Source of the DNA: Variovorax sp. Root411
GTDB lineage: Bacteria > Pseudomonadota > Gammaproteobacteria > Burkholderiales > Burkholderiaceae_C
Length of the DNA stretch: 64,000 bases
Reading direction: 5' to 3'
Assembly (NCBI RefSeq): GCF_001425205.1
Contig: NZ_LMDW01000015.1
Location: 186,001-250,000 of the forward strand
The notes under the pieces are model-generated. The model ran no database searches. It had not been told where the DNA came from and worked only from the letters and a program-made list of their open reading frames with translations. Shown here piece after piece: positions 43,213 through 50,553 of this stretch; the first letter of the stretch is position 1; each line of letters opens with the position of its first letter. Both the position numbers and the translations under genes were made by a program.

Positions 43213-43881
43213 CTACCAGCGCGCCCCGAAGGTGCGGCGCAGTTCATCGATCTGTTCGGCGTTCAGCGGTGCAGGCCTTGCGGCGCTCGCAAGCATTTGA
43301 AGCCGGGCGGTTTCCTCGAGTTCCTCGAGCACGGCCATGGCAGCGGCCGGCGTGTCGTGCCAGACATTGGGGCCCAGGCGCGTGAGCATCACGGCGCGGA
43401 TCGGCGTGCCGGCAGCGCCGAGGCGCTCGATGGCCTGCGCCACCTGCTCGGCCGCTTCGGGTGCGCCGGGCCGGTGGTACGGAATGACCGGCACATGGCC
43501 GACCTTCATCACGAAATACGGCGTGAGCGCGGGCAGCAGCTCGTCACCCGGATTGTTCAACGTGAGCGCCACGCAGTGCGTGCTGTGCGTGTGGATCACG
43601 CAGGCCGTGTTCGCATCGAACTTGCGTGCGGCTGCGTAGATGCGTGTGTGCAGCGCGATGGTCTTGCTGGCGCGGTCGCCGCCGGTCTGCTGGCCATTTG
43701 CATCGAGCCTTGCAAGCCGCGCCGGGTCGAGAAAACCGAGGCAGGCGTCGGTTGGCGTGATGAGGAAGCCATCGTCGTCCAGCCGCACGCTGATGTTGCC
43801 GGCCGTGGCATGCACGTAGCCGCGTTCGAACAGGCTGCGGCCTACGCGGCAGATTTCTTCTCTTGCTTCGGGTTCTTTCAT
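43213..43881 (-). CDS. otnC: 3-oxo-tetronate 4-phosphate decarboxylase (class II aldolase family)
   Basis: 222 residues of the class II aldolase/adducin family. N-terminal GNISVRLDDDGFLITPTDAC (about 24-43) and zinc site HTHSTHCVAL (about 97-106), with a later His in YHRPG (about 133). OtnC releases CO2 from 3-oxo-tetronate 4-phosphate to give dihydroxyacetone phosphate. It is separated from otnK by a 230-base gap holding a family B repeat. Confidence 0.88.
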   Translation of the reverse strand: MKEPEAREEICRVGRSLFERGYVHATAGNISVRLDDDGFLITPTDACLGFLDPARLARLDANGQQTGGDRASKTIALHTRIYAAARKFDANTACVIHTHSTHCVALTLNNPGDELLPALTPYFVMKVGHVPVIPYHRPGAPEAAEQVAQAIERLGAAGTPIRAVMLTRLGPNVWHDTPAAAMAVLEELEETARLQMLASAARPAPLNAEQIDELRRTFGARW

Positions 43882-43914
43882 GTCTGGTTTCGTCGCTTAT
43901 GTTTCTTGGCGCTG

Positions 43915-44080
43915 TTGTTCAGGGCGCGTGCACAGGGCACGCTGCTGGTGTGCGGCCGATCGACAAGTGCTCTGAGCGATCACGCCGATGCGGGGGCCTT
44001 TTTCGCGAAATAAAGGAAGAGCGAAGCGGGGGACATTCGCGAAAAAGGCCCCCGCATCGGCGTGATCGCGCCCCGAACAG
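43915..44080. repeat. MITE-like hairpin repeat family B, copy 3 (perfect 34-bp inverted repeat)
   Basis: Single-hairpin form. Arms 43976-44009 and 44036-44069 are perfectly complementary over 34 bases, with a 26-base loop; the 36-nt core is 44005-44040 with one base change. Ends are TTGTTCAGGGCGCG and CGCGCCCCGAACAG, inverted repeats with one or two mismatches. The spacer half (43928-43975) matches the reverse complement of the spacer of copy 2. It lies in the gap between otnK and otnC. Confidence 0.9.
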
Positions 44081-44111
44081 TCCCGGTATGCACGAACACG
44101 GAACATGGGCG

Positions 44112-45383
44112 TCATGCGAGCACTGTAAAGGCCTTGGTGAAGAAATCGTCCCCACCGAAGTTGCCGGACTTGAGCGCGATGTGCAGGCCCGCCCCGGGTG
44201 CGGCATCGGAACGCGCGTGGCACCACGGCACGCCCGGGTCGATCTGCGGCCCGATCTGCATCTGCGCGATGCCCAGCGCCTGCACGCAGGCACCCGAGGT
44301 CTCGCCGCCCGCCACCACCAGCTGGCGCACACCGCGTTCGACCAGGCCGCGCGCAATGGCGGCGATGGTGCGTTCGACCATCGCGCCGGCTTCCTCGACG
44401 CCGAGCCTGCCCTGCACCGACTTCACCGCGCCGGCTTCGGCGGTGGAATACACCAGCACCGACTGCTTCTCGACGAGCGGTGCGGCCCATGCCAGGGCTT
44501 CGGCCGCGACATCCACGCCCGCCGCGATGCGCAGCGGATCCACGGCCAGCGCCGCGCCGCCGCGCTGGATGAAGTCGAGCACCTGCCGGTTGGTGGCGAG
44601 CGAACAGCTGCCCGAGACCACGGCGCGCAATCCGCCGGCCGCCGGCAACGCACTGGCCTGCGACGAGGGCGCGAGGCCGAAGTTGGACGGCAGGCCGATG
44701 GCCACGCCCGAACCCGCGGTGAGCAGCGGCATCTTCGCAAGCGCGGGGCCCATGCGCAGCAGGTCGTCGTTCGACACTGCATCGACCACGGCGATCGACA
44801 CGCCCTCGCCCTTCAGCTGGCCGATGCGCTCGCCGATGGCCTCTGCACCGCGCGCCACCACGGCGTAGTCGATCAGCCCCACCTTGCGCGTGCACTGCGC
44901 CTGCAGCACGCGCACGAGGTTCGGGTCGGTCATCGGCGTGAGCGGATGGTTCTGCATGCCGCTCTCGTTGAGCAGCACGTCGCCCGCGAACAGGTAGCCC
45001 TTGAACACGGTGCGCTTGTTGTCCGGGAAGGCGGGCGTGGCAATGGTGAAGTCGCATTGCAGCGCGTCCATCAGCGCCTCGGTCACCGGGCCGATGTTGC
45101 CCTGCGGCGTGCTGTCGAAGGTGGAGCAGTACTTGAAGTAGATCTGCCGCGCGCCCTGCGCCTGCAGCCAGCGCAGCGCGTCGAGCGACAGCGCGATGGC
45201 TTCGGCCGGCGCGACGGTGCGCGACTTGAGGGCGACGACGACGGCGTCGACATCAGCGTCGAGCGGACCTGCCGGCACGCCGATGGTCTGCACCACGCGC
45301 ATGCCCGCACGCACGAGGTTGTTGGCAAGGTCGGTGGCGCCGGTGAAATCGTCGGCGATGCAGCCGAGGAGCAGCTTGGCCAT
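44112..45383 (-). CDS. otnK: 3-oxo-tetronate kinase (four-carbon acid sugar kinase)
   Basis: 423 residues of the DUF1537/OtnK family. The N-terminus LLLGCIADDFTGATDLANNLV holds the substrate-binding Asp pair. A central segment KYCSTFDSTPQGNIGPV (about 100-116) and the C-terminal nucleotide-binding VVAGGETSGACVQALG (about 355-370) are family hallmarks. It phosphorylates 3-oxo-tetronate at C4, feeding OtnC. It is 3 nt downstream of denD. Confidence 0.93.
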   Translation of the reverse strand: MAKLLLGCIADDFTGATDLANNLVRAGMRVVQTIGVPAGPLDADVDAVVVALKSRTVAPAEAIALSLDALRWLQAQGARQIYFKYCSTFDSTPQGNIGPVTEALMDALQCDFTIATPAFPDNKRTVFKGYLFAGDVLLNESGMQNHPLTPMTDPNLVRVLQAQCTRKVGLIDYAVVARGAEAIGERIGQLKGEGVSIAVVDAVSNDDLLRMGPALAKMPLLTAGSGVAIGLPSNFGLAPSSQASALPAAGGLRAVVSGSCSLATNRQVLDFIQRGGAALAVDPLRIAAGVDVAAEALAWAAPLVEKQSVLVYSTAEAGAVKSVQGRLGVEEAGAMVERTIAAIARGLVERGVRQLVVAGGETSGACVQALGIAQMQIGPQIDPGVPWCHARSDAAPGAGLHIALKSGNFGGDDFFTKAFTVLA

Positions 45384-45386
45384 GGC

Positions 45387-46400
45387 TCAGTCCTTCACCG
45401 GCAGCTTCACCGCCTGCGGGTTCTCGCGCACGTAGTCGCGCAGGATCGCGTCGAAGCTCGCGTCGGCCTGGAGGCCCAGTGCCTCGGCGCGCGCCGCATG
45501 GATGCGGCTGGGCCAGCTGGTGACGATCTTCGCGATGTTTGCATCGGGTTCCCAGTCGATCAGACCGGTGGCGTCGGTGCCGGCGATGCGTTCGAGCGCA
45601 TCGGCCATCTCGCGCACGGTGGTCGTCAGCGCGGGCAGGTTGACGGCGGTGCGCGCCCCCCATTCGGCGGCGCTGGCGGTGGCCGCGCGCACGATGCCGG
45701 CGACGGTGTTGCCGGGCGAGGCCAGCGCCACCGCCGTCTCGGGCGCCACCGGGCAGCGCGCACGCTCACCCGCCAGCGGCTCGCGCAGCATGCCGCTCAA
45801 GAAGCTGGAGGCCGCGCCGTTGGGCCGGCCCGGCCGCACCGAGACCGTCATGAGCCGCACGTTGCGGCCCTGCACGAAGCCCTTGCGCGTGAAGTCGGCC
45901 ACCAGCTGCTCCCCGATGAACTTCTGGATGCCGTAGCTGTTCTGCGGCGTGGGCAGCGTGGTGTCCTCGATCACCGCGGGCAGGCGCTGCTCGGGCGAAT
46001 CGCCGAACACCGCGACCGAGCTGGAGAACACGAACACCGGCGCATGGCCCGCGCGGCGGCAGGCGTCGAGCAGGGCGCGCGTGGTGTCGAGGTTGCTGCG
46101 CATGCCCAGGTCGAAGTCGGCCTCGCATTCGCCGCTCACGGCCGCGGCCAGGTGGAACACGGCGTGGGTGTCCGCCAGCGGCAGCGCGCCGTTGGCGGCC
46201 TGCTCGTACAGGTCGCCCTGCACGAACCGCACGCGCGCATCGCCGGCCAGGTCGACGGGCGGCGGCACGCGGTCGGCCAGGGTGATGCGCGAGATCGGCT
46301 GTGCCGCGGCGCCGGCCAATGCCAGCGGACCGCCCGCGAGCAGCGTGCGGGCGAGCCGCGCGCCGAGAAAGCCGCAGCCGCCGGTGATGAGGATGTTCAT
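45387..46400 (-). CDS. denD: D-erythronate dehydrogenase-like NAD-dependent epimerase/dehydratase
   Basis: 337 residues from the ATG at 46400; a longer frame upstream is antisense-like and rejected. NAD motif TGGCGFLGARL (about 6-16), SSSVAVFG (about 129-136) and catalytic YGIQK (about 158-162). DenD of the SDR family oxidises D-erythronate to 2-oxo-tetronate, and members occur beside otnK/otnC/otnI. It is 26 nt downstream of an alpha/beta hydrolase gene and 3 nt before otnK. Confidence 0.87.
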   Translation of the reverse strand: MNILITGGCGFLGARLARTLLAGGPLALAGAAAQPISRITLADRVPPPVDLAGDARVRFVQGDLYEQAANGALPLADTHAVFHLAAAVSGECEADFDLGMRSNLDTTRALLDACRRAGHAPVFVFSSSVAVFGDSPEQRLPAVIEDTTLPTPQNSYGIQKFIGEQLVADFTRKGFVQGRNVRLMTVSVRPGRPNGAASSFLSGMLREPLAGERARCPVAPETAVALASPGNTVAGIVRAATASAAEWGARTAVNLPALTTTVREMADALERIAGTDATGLIDWEPDANIAKIVTSWPSRIHAARAEALGLQADASFDAILRDYVRENPQAVKLPVKD

Positions 46401-46426
46401 GGTGTCGTCTTCTCTTTCTGGATTCT

Positions 46427-47320
46427 TCAGGGAATGGCGGGCAGGAAGCGCAGCAGCGCGGCCGCCACCGCCGCGGGCGCTTCGCGCTGCGGGAAGTGGC
46501 CGACGCCGTCGAGCAGTTCGCGGCGGTAGGGGCCGCTGAAGAATCGCTCCTTGCCTGCCGAAGTATCGGGATGATTGCAGCTGTCGGCCGCGCCATGCAG
46601 CACGAGCGTGGGCACCGGCAGCACCGGCGCCGGATCGAGCGCGGCGTCGTCCGCCGCATAGCGCGGATCGCCGGACGCGTAGCCCCAGCGGTGGCGGTAG
46701 GAATGCAGCACCACCCGCGCCCAGTCGTCGCCTGCGAAGGCGGCGGCTGTGGCCTCGAATTCGGCTTTCTCGTACCAGCCCGTGGGCGCCCAGGTGTCCC
46801 ACATCATCCGGGTGAAGGCGATGCGGTCGTCGTGCACCGTGCGTTCGCCGCGCGGCGTGGCCATGTACCAGTGATACCAGTAGTTGCGCGCCTGCTCGAG
46901 CGCCATCGGCTGGTCTGGCGCATTGGTGCCGTAGCCGACCGACATCAGCACCAGCGCGCGCGCCACCTCGGGCCTCAGCCCGCAGGCGTTGGCCGCCGCG
47001 CGGGCGCCCCAGTCGTGGCCGACCAGCGCGGGCTTGTCGAGGCCGAGCGCGTCGATGAAATCGAGCAGGTCGCGCCCGAGCGCGGAGAGCTGGCCGCTGC
47101 GCGGCGTGCCGTCATGCAGGAAGCGCGTGGGTGCGAAGCCGCGCAGGGCGGGTGCGAGCACGCGCCAGCCGGCCTCGGCCAGGCTCGGCGCCACGCCATG
47201 CCAGCTGCGCGGGCTGTCGGGCCAGCCATGCATCAGCACCACGGTGGCGGTGCCGCCGGGGTTCCACTCTTCGTAGCCGATGCGAAGCAGCGGCGTGTCG
47301 ATGGTCTTGAGATCGCTCAC
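46427..47320 (-). CDS. Epoxide hydrolase/haloalkane dehalogenase-type alpha/beta hydrolase
   Basis: 297 residues. Oxyanion motif HGWPDSP (about 31-37) and nucleophile elbow GHDWGAR (about 106-112) with Asp instead of Ser, plus a catalytic His in GVGHFPQ (about 273). This is the epoxide hydrolase/dehalogenase branch. It lies between ltnD (4-nt overlap) and denD (26 nt), so it belongs to the same operon, although such an enzyme is not part of the known threonate/erythronate routes. It may open an epoxide or lactone precursor; that is inference. Confidence 0.9.
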   Translation of the reverse strand: MSDLKTIDTPLLRIGYEEWNPGGTATVVLMHGWPDSPRSWHGVAPSLAEAGWRVLAPALRGFAPTRFLHDGTPRSGQLSALGRDLLDFIDALGLDKPALVGHDWGARAAANACGLRPEVARALVLMSVGYGTNAPDQPMALEQARNYWYHWYMATPRGERTVHDDRIAFTRMMWDTWAPTGWYEKAEFEATAAAFAGDDWARVVLHSYRHRWGYASGDPRYAADDAALDPAPVLPVPTLVLHGAADSCNHPDTSAGKERFFSGPYRRELLDGVGHFPQREAPAAVAAALLRFLPAIP

Positions 47321-48243
47321 GAAGCCTTTCCGTTTGCGGCCGGCAATTCGATGCCGGGAAAAATCTTGATGACCGCACTGTCGTCCTCGCGCGCGTAGCC
47401 CGAGGTCGAGGCCTGCATGAACATCTGGTGCGCGGTGGATGACAGCGGCAGCGGGAACTTGCTGGCCCGCGCCACGTCGAGCACCAGCCCCAGGTCCTTC
47501 ACGAAGATGTCGACGGCCGAGAGCGGCGTGTAGTCGCCCGCGAGCACGTGCGCCATGCGGTTCTCGAACATCCAGCTGTTGCCCGCGCTGTGCGTGATGA
47601 CCTCGTAGAGCGCATCAGGGTCCACGCCCTCGCGCAGGCCCAGTGCCATCGCTTCGGCCGCGGCCGCGATGTGCACGCCGGCCAGTAGCTGGTTGATGAC
47701 CTTCACTTTGCTGCCCGCGCCTGCCGAGTCGCCCAGGCGGTAGACCTTGGCGGCCATGGCGTCGAGCACGGCGCCGGCCCTCTCGTAGGCGGCGGGCGTG
47801 CCGGCGGTCATCATCGTCATCTGGCCGCTTGCGGCCTTGGCGGCGCCGCCGGAGATCGGCGCGTCGAGGTACAGGATGCCCAGCCTTGCAAGGCGCGCCT
47901 CGAGCGCCACCGACCAGTTCGGGTCCACCGTGGAGCACATCACGAACAGGCTGCCGGGCTTCATCGACGCGGCGCATCCGGGCGTGGTGCCGTCGCCGAA
48001 CAGCACCGACTCGGTCTGAGCGGCATTCACGACCACGCTGACCACGATGTCGCACTGCGCGCCGATCGCGGCCAGCGTGTCGCAGGCCGCGCCGCCGTCG
48101 CGCGCGAAGGCTTCGGCCACTTCGCGGCGCACGTCGAACACGTGCGGCGCATGGCCCGCGCGGCGCAGCGATTGCGCCATGCCGGCGCCCATGGCGCCCA
48201 GGCCCACGAGGCCGACGACTGGAGAGTTGGAGGAAGAGGTCAT
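47317..48243 (-). CDS. ltnD: L-threonate dehydrogenase-like beta-hydroxyacid dehydrogenase
   Basis: 308 residues of the 3-hydroxyisobutyrate dehydrogenase family. NAD(P) motif GLVGLGAMGAGMAQSLRRAGH (about 9-29, quoted here in 2 parts: GLVGLGAMGAG and MAQSLRRAGH), substrate loop DAPISGGAAKA (about 125-135) and catalytic Lys in GAGSKVKVINQ (about 178-188). LtnD oxidises L-threonate to 2-oxo-tetronate. It overlaps the hydrolase gene by 4 nt and follows the permease gene by 16 nt. Confidence 0.9.
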   Translation of the reverse strand: MTSSSNSPVVGLVGLGAMGAGMAQSLRRAGHAPHVFDVRREVAEAFARDGGAACDTLAAIGAQCDIVVSVVVNAAQTESVLFGDGTTPGCAASMKPGSLFVMCSTVDPNWSVALEARLARLGILYLDAPISGGAAKAASGQMTMMTAGTPAAYERAGAVLDAMAAKVYRLGDSAGAGSKVKVINQLLAGVHIAAAAEAMALGLREGVDPDALYEVITHSAGNSWMFENRMAHVLAGDYTPLSAVDIFVKDLGLVLDVARASKFPLPLSSTAHQMFMQASTSGYAREDDSAVIKIFPGIELPAANGKAS

Positions 48244-48259
48244 CAGGGTGTTCTTTCGA

Positions 48260-49594
48260 TCAGCGATTCACGAGTTGCTTGGGCGTGAGCCACACGCCGA
48301 CGGCACCGAGCACCAGCGCGGCGGCCAGCACGTACATGCCGATCTGCGTGCTGCCCGTCAGGTCTTTCAGGTAGCCGATGAGGTACGGGCTCACGAAGCC
48401 CGCGAGGTTGCCCACCGAGTTGATGGCCGCGATGCCCGCAGCCGCCGCCGTGCCCGAGAGGAAGGCGGTAGGCAGCGACCAGAACAGCGGCGCGCAGGTC
48501 AGCACGCCGGCCGCGGCGAGCGACAGGAAGGCGAGCGACACGGCGGTGTTCTGCGTGTACGAAGCCGCGACCGTGAAGCCGATGGCGCCCATCAGCGCGG
48601 GCACGATCAGATGCCAGCGGCGCTCCTGGCGACGATCGGCGCTGCGGCCGAAGAGGTTCATCGCGACGATGGCGCAGACGAACGGGATCGCGCTGAGCAG
48701 CCCGATATGGAGGTTGCCCTGCACGCCCGTGGCCTTGACCAGCGTGGGCAGCCAGAAGGTCAGCGCGTATTGGCCCATGACGAAAGCGAAGTAGATCAAC
48801 GCCATCCACCATATGCGCACATCGCGGAACACGCCAGCCACCGAGTGCGGGCCCTTGGCGCCGTGCTCGGCATCGCGCGCCACCTCGCGCTGCAGCAACG
48901 CCTTTTCCGCGCCGTTGAGCCAGCGCGCCTGCGCAATGCCGTTGTCGAGGTACACCAGCACCATCACGCCCACGATCACGGCCGGGACGGCCTCGATGAT
49001 GAACATCCATTGCCAACCGCTCAGCGACGAGGCGCCGTGGAAGCTGTCCATGATCCAGCCCGACAGCGGGTTGCCGAAGATGCCCGCCACGGGAATCGCC
49101 GACATGAACACCGCGACGATCCGCGCGCGCCGGTGCGCTGGGTACCAGTGCGTGAGGTACAGGATCACGCCGGGGTAGAAGCCCGCCTCGGCCACGCCGA
49201 GCAGGAAGCGCAGGATGTAGAAGCTGGTCGGCGTCTTCACGAACATGAAGCAGGCCGACAGCAGGCCCCAGGTGATCATGATCCGCGCGATCCAGATGCG
49301 AGCGCCGACACGGTTGAGCAGCAGGTTGCTCGGCACCTCGAACAGGAAGTAGCCGAGGAAGAAGATGCCCGCGCCCAGGCCGAACACGGTTTCGCTGAAA
49401 CCCAGGTCCTGCCCCATCTGCAGCTTGGCGAAGCCGACGTTGACGCGGTCGAGGTAGGCGACCACGTAACAGAGCATGAGGAAGGGCACGAGGCGCCAGA
49501 ACACCTTGGCGTAAGTGCGCTTTTCGAGCGCGGCATCGGCTGTGGCGGACGGCGTGGCGCGCGTGGCGCCGGCCGGGAGGGTGGAAGAAGTCAT
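48260..49594 (-). CDS. MFS permease of the anion:cation symporter family
   Basis: 444 residues with 12 predicted membrane helices. The segment YVVAYLDRVNVGFAKLQM near residue 43-60 and the FYPGVILYLTHWYP loop near 140 are typical of the ACS family, which imports tartrate, phthalate, hexuronates and similar organic anions. It is the first gene of the operon, so threonate/erythronate is the likely substrate. Its promoter region contains the candidate GntR operator. Confidence 0.92.
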   Translation of the reverse strand: MTSSTLPAGATRATPSATADAALEKRTYAKVFWRLVPFLMLCYVVAYLDRVNVGFAKLQMGQDLGFSETVFGLGAGIFFLGYFLFEVPSNLLLNRVGARIWIARIMITWGLLSACFMFVKTPTSFYILRFLLGVAEAGFYPGVILYLTHWYPAHRRARIVAVFMSAIPVAGIFGNPLSGWIMDSFHGASSLSGWQWMFIIEAVPAVIVGVMVLVYLDNGIAQARWLNGAEKALLQREVARDAEHGAKGPHSVAGVFRDVRIWWMALIYFAFVMGQYALTFWLPTLVKATGVQGNLHIGLLSAIPFVCAIVAMNLFGRSADRRQERRWHLIVPALMGAIGFTVAASYTQNTAVSLAFLSLAAAGVLTCAPLFWSLPTAFLSGTAAAAGIAAINSVGNLAGFVSPYLIGYLKDLTGSTQIGMYVLAAALVLGAVGVWLTPKQLVNR

Positions 49595-49614
49595 GAAAAG
49601 GTTTGTCCCGCTTG

Positions 49615-49637
49615 ATTTGTCAGGTCATCATACAAAT
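49615..49637. promoter_or_regulatory. Candidate GntR operator overlapping the operon -10 box
   Basis: Perfect 6-bp arms ATTTGT / ACAAAT around an 11-base spacer, in an AT-rich island 21 bases upstream of the permease ATG. The minus strand reads TATGAT at 49632-49627, a near-consensus -10 box within the operator. An FCD-type GntR regulator is encoded immediately upstream. Overlap with the -10 is the geometry of a repressor site. The -35 is not clear. Confidence 0.6.
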
Positions 49638-49720
49638 TTGAGTTTTGTTGATTGACCCGGGGAAACCCGGAGGCAACGCCTCTTGCGGCGACTTTCTGGT
49701 GTCTTTGTGTGTCGGCGGAC

Positions 49721-50497
49721 TCAGCTGCCGACAGGCCAGCCTTCAACCAGGGGCCGCGCGAGTTGCGCGCCTTCCTGCTGCCAGAACGCGGGATCGGCCA
49801 GCTCGATACGGCGGATCGCGTTGTCCATGTGGTTCTTGGCCGCCTCGCGCGCGCGCAGCGGGTCGCCAGCCTCGATGGCCTCGACGATGCGGGCGTGCTC
49901 CTGCGCCACCTCGCGCGCGAAGTCGGCGCGGCGCGCCTCGTTGGCGCGCGTGACGCGGGTGGCGCCGTGCAGGAACTGCCGCAGGTATTGCAGCGTACCG
50001 ATCAGGAACGGGTTGCGCGCGGCCTCGGCGATGGCGCGGTGGAAGCGCACGTCCTCGTCGGCGCCGTTGCCGCCCGCCTCGACCGCCGCATGCAGCCCGG
50101 CTATGGCCTCGCGGATGCGCTGCACGTCGTCGGCCGTACGGCGCTCGGCGGCCAGCGCGGCCACTTCGGCCTCGAGCGCACGGCGCACCTCGACCATCTG
50201 GATCACGGCTTCGCGCGAGGCCACGTGCGGCATCTCGAAGCGCAGCGGCTCGACGCCGGCGGGGCGCACGTACACGCCGCTGCCCTGACGCGAATCGAGC
50301 AAGCCCAGCGACTTGAGCCGCGACACCGCCTCGCGCACCACCGTGCGGCTCACGCCGAACTGCTCGGCCAATGCGGTCTCGGTCGGCAGGCGGTCGCCTT
50401 CGGAGAGACGCCCGCTGCGCACCTCGGCCGCGAGCGCATCGGCCACCTGGTCGGCGAGGCGGACGGTGGGAGCGAGGGACTGGAAGCGGGCGGTCAT
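49721..50497 (-). CDS. FadR/GntR-family regulator (FCD type)
   Basis: 258 residues from the ATG at 50497; the longer open frame upstream overlaps aceE and is rejected. Winged helix (about 15-80; FGVSRTVVREAVSRLKSLGL, quoted length 20) followed by a helical FCD ligand domain with metal-type residues Asp and His in DVRFHRAIAEAA (about 148-159) and an AKNHM His near 228. Such regulators sense small carboxylates and usually repress. It should control the threonate/erythronate operon beginning 126 nt downstream. Confidence 0.92.
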   Translation of the reverse strand: MTARFQSLAPTVRLADQVADALAAEVRSGRLSEGDRLPTETALAEQFGVSRTVVREAVSRLKSLGLLDSRQGSGVYVRPAGVEPLRFEMPHVASREAVIQMVEVRRALEAEVAALAAERRTADDVQRIREAIAGLHAAVEAGGNGADEDVRFHRAIAEAARNPFLIGTLQYLRQFLHGATRVTRANEARRADFAREVAQEHARIVEAIEAGDPLRAREAAKNHMDNAIRRIELADPAFWQQEGAQLARPLVEGWPVGS

Positions 50498-50511
50498 GGG
50501 TGGGAAGAGGT

Positions 50512-50536
50512 GGGCCTGCGACTCTAACGCAGGCCC
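50512..50536 (-). terminator. Stem-loop after aceE, possible terminator
   Basis: Perfect 9-bp inverted repeat GGGCCTGCG / CGCAGGCCC with a 7-base loop in the 56-base gap between the aceE stop and the GntR start. No T-run follows on the minus strand, so it may be a weak terminator or an mRNA-stability hairpin. Confidence 0.4.
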
Positions 50537-50553
50537 TGCGCGACCGCCGACGC

